This document shows, piece by piece, positions 18,187 to 26,954 of a stretch of DNA of 55,283 nucleotides. The DNA comes from Thermoplasmata archaeon (GTDB taxonomy: Archaea > Thermoplasmatota > Thermoplasmata > Lutacidiplasmatales > UBA184). A program made the position numbers and the translations under genes. Each line of letters opens with the position of its first letter. The first letter of the stretch is position 1. The notes under the pieces were generated by a model. That model saw only the letters and a program-made list of their open reading frames with translations, had not been told where the DNA came from and did no database searches. The stretch covers positions 1 through 55,283 of the forward strand of contig JASHSU010000092.1 of NCBI GenBank assembly GCA_030038605.1, read 5' to 3'.

Positions 18187-19287
18187 ATGGAGCGGTACGA
18201 CGTCGTGGTCGTCGGGGCCGGCCCCGCCGGGTCGCTGGCCGCCCGTCGCGCCGCCGAGGGAGGTGCCCGGACCCTGCTCGTCGACCACCGGCCCGAGCTC
18301 GGTCACCCGGTCCAGTGCGGGGAGTTCGTCCCCGCGCCGGAGGAGCTGGCTGACCTGTTCGACTGCTCGGATCTCATCCGCTCGGCGTTCGACATCCCAC
18401 CGGCCACAGTCCTTCGGAGCACGGAGTGGATGGCCTGTGTCTCGCCGTACGGTCACCGGTTCCGTTTCCCCCTGCGGGGGGCGACGGTATCGCGACGGGC
18501 GTTCGACAAGGCCCTCGCCTACCGCGCGGAGGGCGCGGGCGTGGAACTTCGGTACCCGGTCGGGGTCACCGGCGTCCACGGGGACGAGGTTCGCTTGGCC
18601 CACGGGTCGGGCGTCCGCGCGCAGGTCGTCATCGGCGCGGACGGACCGACATCGACGGTGGCTCGGTCCGTGGGCGTCCAGCCGACCCGTACGATGTTCC
18701 GGATGATCACCGCCACCGTCGACGCGCCGCTCGGGGACGAGATTGACCTGTTCTTCGGCCGGGACGCCCCCGGGGGGTACGGTTGGGCGTTCCCTCGGGC
18801 ACACGACGTCAACGTCGGCTTGGGGGTGCCGGATGTCCCACCGGGCACCACGCTCCCCCGTCTGCTCGAACGGCTCGCCCGGCGGTATGGCTGGGGACCG
18901 CCCCGCGACCCGACCCGCTGGTGGGTACCGGTCGGGCCGCCCCCCGACTCCCTCGTCCGCGACCGAGTCCTCCTCTGCGGGGACGCCGCCAACCTGGTCA
19001 TGGCGACCAACGGGGGCGGCATCCCGACGGCGATGCTGAGCGGCTGGCTCGCCGGCCAAGCGGCCGCCGACCACGTCCGGTCCGGGACGGCGCTGACGGC
19101 CTACGACGAGGCCTGGCGGACGTCGCTGTTCGCGCCGCTCGACCGAGCCGCCCGTATCTGGCGCTGGGGGGACCGTTTCGCCCGGTACGACCCCCTCCTG
19201 GCGCTGGGCATGCGCTATATCGGGAGCGCCGGTCTCGACGCCATGATGCGGCTGCGCTGGCCGGCCCGGCTGGGGAGGGGTTCGTGA
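18187..19287 (+). CDS. Geranylgeranyl reductase family FAD-dependent oxidoreductase
   Basis: YDVVVVGAGPAGSLAARRAAEGGARTLLVD; GHPVQCGEFVP; LCGDAANLVMATNGGGIPTAM. Confidence 0.9.
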   Translation: MERYDVVVVGAGPAGSLAARRAAEGGARTLLVDHRPELGHPVQCGEFVPAPEELADLFDCSDLIRSAFDIPPATVLRSTEWMACVSPYGHRFRFPLRGATVSRRAFDKALAYRAEGAGVELRYPVGVTGVHGDEVRLAHGSGVRAQVVIGADGPTSTVARSVGVQPTRTMFRMITATVDAPLGDEIDLFFGRDAPGGYGWAFPRAHDVNVGLGVPDVPPGTTLPRLLERLARRYGWGPPRDPTRWWVPVGPPPDSLVRDRVLLCGDAANLVMATNGGGIPTAMLSGWLAGQAAADHVRSGTALTAYDEAWRTSLFAPLDRAARIWRWGDRFARYDPLLALGMRYIGSAGLDAMMRLRWPARLGRGS

Positions 19288-20342
19288 CGACCCCCGCGTC
19301 GGTCCCGGAGTCGGTCGACCCGTCCCTGGAAGCGATCGTCTCGACGACGTTCGGGGCCGAGGCCGCGACCCAGTTCGCCGAGCTGCTGCCGGTGCTCGTC
19401 CGCGACATGGCGGACATCGACTGGCGCGTCGCCGAGGTCCTCGGCTCCACCTACGCGCAGTTGACCGAGGCCGCGCGCTACGCCTGCGCGACCGGTGGCA
19501 AGCGCGTCCGTCCGCTCCTCATGGCCGCGGCCTACCGGTCGCTCGGGGCCAGCAGCACGCAGGCGATCCAGTCGCTGGCCGCCGCCTTCCAGCTGATCCA
19601 CACCGCGACGCTCGTCCACGACGACGTCATCGACCACGCGGAGACGCGACGCGGCCGCCCGTCGATGCCCCGGGCGTTCGGCGTGCCCTTGGCGATCGTC
19701 TCGGGCGACTACCTGTTCGTTCGCGCGTTCGAGCTCGCCTCGGAGTACCCCCGCTCGATCATCATGCGGTGCGGCGAAGCCTGTGCGGACCTGGTCGAGG
19801 GCGAGGTCCTCCAGGAATCGTCCCGGTTCGACCTCTCGTCGGGACGCGACCACTACCTGCGGATCATCGAGCGGAAGACGGCCGCCATCATCGCCGCGGC
19901 CCTCGCCTCGGTCGGTGAGATCGCGGGGACGACGCCGGCCTATGTCGAGGCGATGCAGGGGTACGGACGGGCGCTCGGCATCGCCTTCCAGATGCGCGAC
20001 GACCTGCTCGACGTGGTCGGAGACCCGGACCTGCTCGGCAAGCCGCTCTACTCCGACCTGCGGGAGGGGAACCCTACCCTCGTCTCGCTCGAAACCTACG
20101 CCCGGCTCGACCCGCATCACCAGGCCGAATTCGAGCGGCTGTTCCAATTGCGCCGGAAGCGGACGAAGCATCTGCTCCGACTGCGGGAGCTCACGTTGAT
20201 GACCGACGCGCCGGCGACGGTCGCCCGCGACGCCTCCGACTGGGCCGACCGGGCCGTCCGCCACCTGGAGCCGGTACCCGCGGGACCGTACCGGACCCTG
20301 CTGGAGCGGCTGGCGCATGGGGCCGCGGAACGCCGGTTCTAG
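19284..20342 (+). CDS. Polyprenyl diphosphate synthase (GGPP synthase-like)
   Basis: GTG start; GGKRVRPLL, LIHTATLVHDDVID, FQMRDDLLDVVGD. Confidence 0.92.
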   Translation: MTTPASVPESVDPSLEAIVSTTFGAEAATQFAELLPVLVRDMADIDWRVAEVLGSTYAQLTEAARYACATGGKRVRPLLMAAAYRSLGASSTQAIQSLAAAFQLIHTATLVHDDVIDHAETRRGRPSMPRAFGVPLAIVSGDYLFVRAFELASEYPRSIIMRCGEACADLVEGEVLQESSRFDLSSGRDHYLRIIERKTAAIIAAALASVGEIAGTTPAYVEAMQGYGRALGIAFQMRDDLLDVVGDPDLLGKPLYSDLREGNPTLVSLETYARLDPHHQAEFERLFQLRRKRTKHLLRLRELTLMTDAPATVARDASDWADRAVRHLEPVPAGPYRTLLERLAHGAAERRF

Positions 20343-20405
20343 TGCGCGCCCGCTGCATCGAAAGCTACAAGCCATCGGGCCGGAGTTCACGGGAGGCGGA
20401 GACCC

Positions 20406-20855
20406 ATGGGCGGTTCGCCGGCGTCGGACGCAAACGCCACGTCGGTGACGTTCGACCGGCTGCCCCCGTCCTGGGCGCCGACGACGGCCGTCCCCCGCCT
20501 TCCCATCGGCGTGGCGGTCGTCTCGGTCCTCATCGCTCTGGCCGGCCTCATCATGGTCCTGGGCGGTCTCCTGTTCCTCCTCGGCGAGGTCGGGAGCACC
20601 GTCATCCCCTCGGCGCTCGACCTGTTCCCGTCCATCGACCTGCTGGGGGCGGCGATCCTGGTCGTCCTCGGCGTCGCGCTCCTGATCATCGCGACGTCGC
20701 TCTGGCGTCAGGAGACTTGGGCGCTCTGGACGACGCTCCTCATCGTCTTCGGCACGACGGTCTACCTGTTCTTCACCGGGTCGATCACGGTGCTGTTCGT
20801 CCTGCTGGTCGTGCTGTTCGTGTACCTGCTCTCGGTCCGCCGGTACTTCTATTGA
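20406..20855 (+). CDS. Small multi-TM membrane protein, function unknown
   Basis: About four hydrophobic segments; stop overlaps the TTG start of the next gene. Confidence 0.75.
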   Translation: MGGSPASDANATSVTFDRLPPSWAPTTAVPRLPIGVAVVSVLIALAGLIMVLGGLLFLLGEVGSTVIPSALDLFPSIDLLGAAILVVLGVALLIIATSLWRQETWALWTTLLIVFGTTVYLFFTGSITVLFVLLVVLFVYLLSVRRYFY

Positions 20856-21694
20856 CGCACGTCCTGCTGGGCGAGCTGGCGCCGGTGCCGGCCCAGCCCG
20901 ACGCGAACCTGGACCGGTTGGACGCGGTGCTGGCGGCGCATCGGTCCGAGCTGGCCGTCTTCCCGGAACTGTTCCTGTCCGGCTACCGGGTGGGGGACCG
21001 GTTCCACCATCTGGCGCTCACGCCCGGCAATGCCCGGTGGGACCGTCTCCTCACCCTCGCGAAGGAGCATCGAACGTCGCTCGTGGTCGGCGCGCCGACC
21101 CGGTCGTCCGAGCGCCGGGGGGAGCTCCAGAACGTCGTCCTCCTGGTGCGCCCCGACGGGACGGTCGGGATCCAGGTCAAGCGGTACCTTCCGACGTTCG
21201 GGCCGTTCGAGGAGGGCGTCCCGTTCACGCCGTCCGACACGAGCCGGGCCCTGCCGTGGGGGGCACAGTCGGTCGGACTGGCGATCTGCTACGACACGTT
21301 CTTTCCCGAGGTGTTCCGCGCGCTCGCCCTGGACGGCGCGGAACTCCTGGTCGTGGTCTCGGCGTCCCCGGTGACCAGCGGGGCGCTGTTCGCCAAGCTC
21401 CTCCCCGCGCGGGCGGTCGAGAACGGCGTGCCCGTCGTCTACGTGAACCGCGTCGGGGTCGAGGACGGCATCGTCTTCGGGGGCGGGAGCGGCGCGTGGG
21501 ATGCCCGCGGTGAGCCGATCGCGGCGACTCCGCTGACCCTCCCGGGTCTGCGCGCGGACGAGCGGCTCCTTTCGGTGGATGTGGACTTCTCGGAGGCCGC
21601 GCGCTGGCGTCCGTTCCGCCCGGTCCTGCGGGACGTCGCGACCCGGCCCGGCTCGACGGCGGAGCACCTTTCCGCTCTAACACGGGACTTATAG
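20852..21694 (+). CDS. Carbon-nitrogen hydrolase (nitrilase superfamily)
   Basis: [36 protein letters not shown]: Glu-Lys-Cys catalytic signature; TTG start overlapping the upstream stop (TTGA). Confidence 0.9.
   Translation: MTHVLLGELAPVPAQPDANLDRLDAVLAAHRSELAVFPELFLSGYRVGDRFHHLALTPGNARWDRLLTLAKEHRTSLVVGAPTRSSERRGELQNVVLLVRPDGTVGIQVKRYLPTFGPFEEGVPFTPSDTSRALPWGAQSVGLAICYDTFFPEVFRALALDGAELLVVVSASPVTSGALFAKLLPARAVENGVPVVYVNRVGVEDGIVFGGGSGAWDARGEPIAATPLTLPGLRADERLLSVDVDFSEAARWRPFRPVLRDVATRPGSTAEHLSALTRDL
21688..21694 (+). promoter_or_regulatory. Putative TATA box for topoisomerase VI (CTTATAG)
   Basis: About 27-33 bp upstream of the ATG at 21721; overlaps the nitrilase stop codon. Confidence 0.45.
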
Positions 21695-21720
21695 CGGTCG
21701 GAGCGGGCTGGCCCTCGCCG

Positions 21721-23742
21721 ATGGCCCCGCCCCCGACGATCGCGCAGCAGCTCGCGTCCAAGCAACGGGAGATCTCGGTCGCGGAGTTTTTCGAGCGGAA
21801 CCGGCAGATCCTCGGGTTCGACAACCCGCAGCGGTCGCTGCTCACGACCGTCAAGGAAGCCGCGGACAACGGGCTCGATGCCTGCGAGGAGGCGGGGATC
21901 CTACCCGAGATCCTGGTCGAGATCGCCAAGGAGGGGGACGACCGCGTCCGGGTCGCCGTCACGGACAACGGACCCGGTATTCTCCGCAAGGAGATCCCGA
22001 ACGTCTTCGCCCGGCTGCTCTACGGTTCCCGGTTCCACTCCAACCGGCAGGCCCGGGGACAGCAAGGGATCGGCATCAGCGCCGCGGTACTGTACGCCAA
22101 CCTGACGACGGCCCGGCCCGCGAAGATCACCTCGAAGGTCGAGGAAGAAGAGGCGGCGCACGTCCTCGAACTGTTCATCGATACCCAGAAGAACCAGCCC
22201 CGGGTCGCGACCGAGGACGTGGTCCTCTGGGACCGACCCCACGGGACCCGGATCGAGCTCGTGTTGAAGGCCCGGTACATCCGGGGCCGTCAATCGCCCT
22301 ACGAATACCTCCGGGGCACGGCGATCGTCAACCCGCATGCGCGGATCGTCCTCGTCGAACCGGACGGGACCCGCGTCACGTTCGAACGCGCGACCGAGGA
22401 GCGGCCCCCGATCGCGAAGGAGACGCTCCCGCACCCGTACGGACTCGAACTCGGCGAGCTCGGCTACCATCTCAAGGCGACGAAGAAACCGACCTGCACC
22501 GAGTTCCTGACCAAGGACCTGCAGGGGGTTTCGTCCCGGGCCGCCAAGGAGGTCCTCGCCGCCGCCGGCCTCAAGGCGTCCACCGCGCCCGGCTCCGTCC
22601 AGGGCGAAGACCAGGAGCGGTTGCTGACCGCCCTCCGCGCGGCGTCGCTCGTCGCCCCGTCCGCCGAGGGACTCTCGCCCATCGGCGCGATGCTCATCAA
22701 ACGCGGGCTCAAGAACGTCCTCGGCGACGTCCGGCCCGACTTCTTCGCTCCGCCCGTGAGCCGCCCGCCCAAGGTGCGGGGCGGCTACCCGTTCATGGTC
22801 GAGGTCGGGTTGGTCTACGGCGGTGGCCTGCCGGCCGATCAGCCCGTCCAGATCCTGCGCTTCGCCAACCGAGTGCCCCTCCTGTTCCAGCAGGGAGCGT
22901 GCGCCATCACGAACGCGATCTCCAACCTGGACTGGCGGCGTTACGGCCTGGACCAGAAGGGAGGTTCGGGGCTGCCGGCCGGGCCCGCCCTCATCCTCGT
23001 CCACGTCGCGTCCACCAAGATCCCGTTCACCAGCGAAGCGAAGGAGGCGATCGCCGAGGACCCCGAGGTCGACCGGGAGTTGACCCTCGCGCTCCAGGTG
23101 GCCGCCCGGCACCTGCGGACCCATCTGTCGCGTCGCAACCGGCGCGATCTGGCGAGCGAAAAGTTCGCGATCATCCTCAAGATCCTGCCCAAGCTCGCCG
23201 AGAAGACGAGCGGGCTGGTCGGCAAACCGCCGCCCGACTTGACGCCGGTCATCACCCGGATCATGGATGTCGTCAACATCGAGTCGGGGGTCACGTCCGC
23301 CGCGGACGGCGTCCACGTCCCCGTGGACATCACCAACTACACGCCCCGAGCTCGCGTCCTGGAGCTGTTCGTCGAGTTGCCCCCGGAAGCGCTCGGAGGG
23401 GCGACGTTCGCTCCGGCCCCGGACGGGACGGACCCTCACCTCGGGCGCGCGTGGTGGACGCTCCCGAAGCTGACGCCGAGCGGGAAGACCCACCTGGAGC
23501 TCACGTTCCCTCCCAAGACGGACGTGGAGTCCAACGACCTCGACTGGTACGTCGCGGGGATCGACGAAGCTCACCTGCTGGGGGCCGACCCGCTCCCCGG
23601 GGACTGGGACGTCCGCCTGCCCCGGACGATCGTGGAGGCGGCCGAAGCGGCCGCCGCCGAGGGGGCCGCGAACGGCGGAGGCGAGGAGGAGGTGGATTAC
23701 GATGCCGCGGAGTCGGGCGAAAGCAGCGCCGAAGACGACTGA
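21721..23742 (+). CDS. top6B: DNA topoisomerase VI subunit B
   Basis: GHKL ATPase: [49 protein letters not shown]. Confidence 0.97.
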   Translation: MAPPPTIAQQLASKQREISVAEFFERNRQILGFDNPQRSLLTTVKEAADNGLDACEEAGILPEILVEIAKEGDDRVRVAVTDNGPGILRKEIPNVFARLLYGSRFHSNRQARGQQGIGISAAVLYANLTTARPAKITSKVEEEEAAHVLELFIDTQKNQPRVATEDVVLWDRPHGTRIELVLKARYIRGRQSPYEYLRGTAIVNPHARIVLVEPDGTRVTFERATEERPPIAKETLPHPYGLELGELGYHLKATKKPTCTEFLTKDLQGVSSRAAKEVLAAAGLKASTAPGSVQGEDQERLLTALRAASLVAPSAEGLSPIGAMLIKRGLKNVLGDVRPDFFAPPVSRPPKVRGGYPFMVEVGLVYGGGLPADQPVQILRFANRVPLLFQQGACAITNAISNLDWRRYGLDQKGGSGLPAGPALILVHVASTKIPFTSEAKEAIAEDPEVDRELTLALQVAARHLRTHLSRRNRRDLASEKFAIILKILPKLAEKTSGLVGKPPPDLTPVITRIMDVVNIESGVTSAADGVHVPVDITNYTPRARVLELFVELPPEALGGATFAPAPDGTDPHLGRAWWTLPKLTPSGKTHLELTFPPKTDVESNDLDWYVAGIDEAHLLGADPLPGDWDVRLPRTIVEAAEAAAAEGAANGGGEEEVDYDAAESGESSAEDD

Positions 23743-24841
23743 GGAGGACGAACCGAAGATCCGGGCGGATGCGCTCACGCCCACCCTGGACCTGGCCCGT
23801 CAGATCTACGAGCAGCTGGACCACGGCGAGATCCCCCGGATGCGGCTTCCGCTCCGGACGAAGCAGAACCTCGCGTTCCAGGCCCGGGAGGGGGTCTGGA
23901 AGCTGGGCCGCCAGATGGGCACCCGCAGCGCCCGGAAGCTGGACGGGGCGCTGATGCTGCTCCGGACGTTCTACCTCGTGGATTTCATCAACGAGATGGC
24001 TCGCGACAAGAAGACCTCGACGCTGCGGGAACTCTACTACATCAGCGAAGCCTGGCAGGAGGCGAAGTTCCACAGCGAGGACGAGTCCAACCTCCTCATC
24101 GAGGACCTGGAGGTCCTCTGCGAGCGCCTTCGCGAGGACTTTCGGCTCCATCCCGAGGAGAACGGCGCCTCCGTCATCGGCGACCTCACGCTCAAGGAGC
24201 GGAACCGCAAGGGCATCGTGAAGACGATCAACTGCCGGGACGACGTCGGGGACGGTGGCTACTCGCTGCCGTTCAACGTCGAGAAGGAGAAGATCCAGCT
24301 CGTCAAGACCAGCGCGAAGTTCGTCATCGCCATCGAATGCGGTGGCATGGTCGACCGGCTCGCCGAGAACGGGTTCGACGAGCAGTACGACGCGATCCTC
24401 ATCCACCTGAAGGGCCAGCCGGCCCGCTCGACCCGTCGGTTCCTGCGACGCGTCACGGAGGAGCTCAAGCTGCCCGTGGTCGTCTTCACGGACGGCGACC
24501 CCTGGTCGTTCCGCATCTACGCGAGCGTCGCCTACGGAGCGATCAAGACGGCCCACATCTCCTCGTATCTGGCGACCCCCGCCGCCGAGTTCCTCGGCGT
24601 CACCGCCTCCGACATCGAGAACTACGACCTGCCCTCGGACCACTTGTCCGACCAGGACGTCCGGGCGCTCCAGGCCGAGCTCACCGACCCCCGGTTCGGC
24701 ACGCCCGAATGGCGGGCCGAGATCGAGCTGATGCTCAAGAACGGCAAGAAGGCCGAGCAGCAGTCGCTCGCGAAGTACGGACTCAACTACGTGACGGAGC
24801 ACTACCTGCCGGAAAAGCTCACCGAGATGGGCGTGCTCTAG
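23702..24841 (+). CDS. top6A: DNA topoisomerase VI subunit A (Spo11-like)
   Basis: [41 protein letters not shown]. Confidence 0.97.
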   Translation: MPRSRAKAAPKTTEEDEPKIRADALTPTLDLARQIYEQLDHGEIPRMRLPLRTKQNLAFQAREGVWKLGRQMGTRSARKLDGALMLLRTFYLVDFINEMARDKKTSTLRELYYISEAWQEAKFHSEDESNLLIEDLEVLCERLREDFRLHPEENGASVIGDLTLKERNRKGIVKTINCRDDVGDGGYSLPFNVEKEKIQLVKTSAKFVIAIECGGMVDRLAENGFDEQYDAILIHLKGQPARSTRRFLRRVTEELKLPVVVFTDGDPWSFRIYASVAYGAIKTAHISSYLATPAAEFLGVTASDIENYDLPSDHLSDQDVRALQAELTDPRFGTPEWRAEIELMLKNGKKAEQQSLAKYGLNYVTEHYLPEKLTEMGVL

Positions 24842-26067
24842 GACGCCGCGTCAGCGAAGGCGAGGCCCGTCCGCCGCTCGATATCCTGGATGGCGGCCCG
24901 GGCCGCTTTCCGGTCTCCCGTCGGGACGTGACCGGACGGGTCGGCGTCGATCTGGGCGGCGAACGCCCGGAGATGGTCGAACACCCGGTCGGTGGCGAGG
25001 TCCGCGGCCAGGTCCCGACGGACGGCGGCGGCCACCTCGACGGCGCGCAGCGCCCCGATGTGGCCCCCGACGCCCGGCCGGAGCCAGAACCGCACCGTGC
25101 GACGGATGCGGCGCCACTCGGCGGCGGCCCGATGCAACCCGGTCGAGCTCCAGTCGAACCGCTCCGTCGTGGGCGCGGAGAGCAGGTACCAGCGCAGGGC
25201 GTCCGGACCGACCTCGCGGAGCGCCGTCCGCAACGGAACGAGGTTCCCTCGGGACTTCGACATCTTGGACCCGGCCCACAGGACGAGGGCGGGATGTACG
25301 AACAGGCGGGCGAACGGTTTACGGTCGAGGGCGAGCGCGACCTCGTTCTCCGCGTAGTGGTGCGGGAAGATGAGATCCCGACCGCCTCCGTGGACGTCGA
25401 CCGGCATGCCGATGAGCTGGTGGGCCATCGCGTAGCACTCCAGGTGCCAGCCCGGGGTGCCCCGGCCCCACGGTCCTTCCCAGGAGGGGCGGGGCGGCTC
25501 CTGCAATTTCCAGACCAGGAACTCGCCCGCGGACTGCTCGTCGACCGGGAACGGATGCCCCGGCTCGTCGACCGCGTGGGCTGCCAGTTCGGCGCCGGTG
25601 GGGAAGTTCACGCCCGCCGGTCGTCGGGGCGGTGTGTAGAGCCACTCGTCCCCCTGGCGATGCACCCTACCGGTCCGGGCAAGTTTGCGGGCAACTTCCG
25701 TCATCTGCGGGACGTAGTCGGAGGCCCGGGGGCGGAAGCGCGGAGAGAGGATCCGTAACGTCCGCAGGTCCCGGAGGAAGCTCGCCTCCTCCCGCATCGC
25801 GAGCGTGCGCCATGTCAGGCCGAGCTCCGCGGCTCGGGCATCGATCTTGTCCTCGAAGTTGGTGACGTTCATCACGTGGAGGACGGGCACGCCCTCCGCC
25901 TCGAGCTGCCGTCGGATGAGGTCGAAGACGAGGTAGGTCCGGGCGTGGCCCACGTGCGCCCCGTCGTAAACGGTCGGGCCGCAGACGTAGAGACCGACCG
26001 GCCGCGCGGGACGGTGCGTCACGGGTCGCACGCGACCCGAGAGAGTGTCCCGGAGGAGCAGCTCCAT
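24838..26067 (-). CDS. cysS: Cysteinyl-tRNA synthetase
   Basis: YVCGPTVYDGAHVGHARTYLVFDLIRR; GTPGWHLECYAM; KMSKSRGN. Confidence 0.96.
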   Translation of the reverse strand: MELLLRDTLSGRVRPVTHRPARPVGLYVCGPTVYDGAHVGHARTYLVFDLIRRQLEAEGVPVLHVMNVTNFEDKIDARAAELGLTWRTLAMREEASFLRDLRTLRILSPRFRPRASDYVPQMTEVARKLARTGRVHRQGDEWLYTPPRRPAGVNFPTGAELAAHAVDEPGHPFPVDEQSAGEFLVWKLQEPPRPSWEGPWGRGTPGWHLECYAMAHQLIGMPVDVHGGGRDLIFPHHYAENEVALALDRKPFARLFVHPALVLWAGSKMSKSRGNLVPLRTALREVGPDALRWYLLSAPTTERFDWSSTGLHRAAAEWRRIRRTVRFWLRPGVGGHIGALRAVEVAAAVRRDLAADLATDRVFDHLRAFAAQIDADPSGHVPTGDRKAARAAIQDIERRTGLAFADAAS

Positions 26068-26175
26068 CCCGGCTCCGTGGCGCCGCCGAAGGGCATTAGC
26101 TCTTTGCCGACCGGCGGTCGTCGCGCGAACGCACAACGCTCAAGTGGGCCTCGGCGTCTCCTCCCGCGAAACCGG

Positions 26176-26412
26176 ATGGAGATCGTCTACCTCCTGGTGG
26201 TCACCGAGGTCGGCAAGCTGGACGAGGTGGCCCGTCGCCTGCGGGGCATCCCCGAGGTCGCCGAGGTCCAGGCCGTGACCGGCCCGTTCGACCTGATCGT
26301 CAAGGTCGAGGCACCGCACATCAACGCCGCCCTCGACACCGTCGTCCACAAGATCCGCCGGGTTCCGGGCATCAAGTCGACCGAGACCCTCGTCACCGTC
26401 GCCACGAGTTAG
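26176..26412 (+). CDS. Stand-alone Lrp/AsnC ligand-binding (RAM) domain protein
   Basis: MEIVYLLVVTEVGKLDEVARRLRGIPEVAEVQAVTGPFDLIVKVEAP...VPGIKSTETLV; no HTH upstream. Confidence 0.87.
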   Translation: MEIVYLLVVTEVGKLDEVARRLRGIPEVAEVQAVTGPFDLIVKVEAPHINAALDTVVHKIRRVPGIKSTETLVTVATS

Positions 26413-26482
26413 CTGAGGGACCCTCCATTCGACGGCTCGGGCCCGGGCGACTGCGCCGGAAACGCCCGGGCCCCGAGCCGGT

Positions 26483-26490
26483 CTAAAATA
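26483..26490 (+). promoter_or_regulatory. Putative TATA box for peroxiredoxin (CTAAAATA)
   Basis: AT-rich 8-mer about 24-31 bp upstream of the ATG at 26514. Confidence 0.45.
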
Positions 26491-26513
26491 GCGAACCTTC
26501 CGTGGGGGGCCCG

Positions 26514-26954
26514 ATGGTCGAAGTCGGACAGGTCGCCCCGGATTTCGTCGCACCGGACCAGGACGCCCAGCCGTTCCAGCTCTCCTCGCTGCGGGGCCAC
26601 CCGGTCGTGCTCTACTTCTACCCGGCGGCCGACACGCCCGGCTGCACGATCGAGGCCAAGGGATTCCAGAACTACCTGGGCGAATTTGCCGCCCAGCACG
26701 TGAGCGTGGTCGGGGTGAGCACCGACGACTGCCCTGCGCAGAAGGCGTTCGCCAACAAGTACGGGTTGCGGTTCCCGCTGATCGCGGACGCGAAGAAGGA
26801 GGTCGCCACGAAGTACGGCGTCCTCAAGCCCGGGGGCACCGCCCGCCGGGTCACGTTCATGCTGGACGCGGCCGGCAAGGTGCTCGAGATCGTAGACGGG
26901 GCCCCGGCCGACACGCACGTGGCCAAGGCCCGCGAGCGATTCCTCACGTCGTAG
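26514..26954 (+). CDS. bcp: Bcp/PrxQ-type peroxiredoxin
   Basis: VVLYFYPAADTPGCTIEAKGFQNY; VVGVSTDDCPAQKAFANKYGLRFPLIAD. Confidence 0.93.
   Translation: MVEVGQVAPDFVAPDQDAQPFQLSSLRGHPVVLYFYPAADTPGCTIEAKGFQNYLGEFAAQHVSVVGVSTDDCPAQKAFANKYGLRFPLIADAKKEVATKYGVLKPGGTARRVTFMLDAAGKVLEIVDGAPADTHVAKARERFLTS

Noticed and set aside
21901-23784. 627-aa minus-strand ORF opposite top6B
   Set aside because: Antisense to a clearly conserved gene; composition bias.
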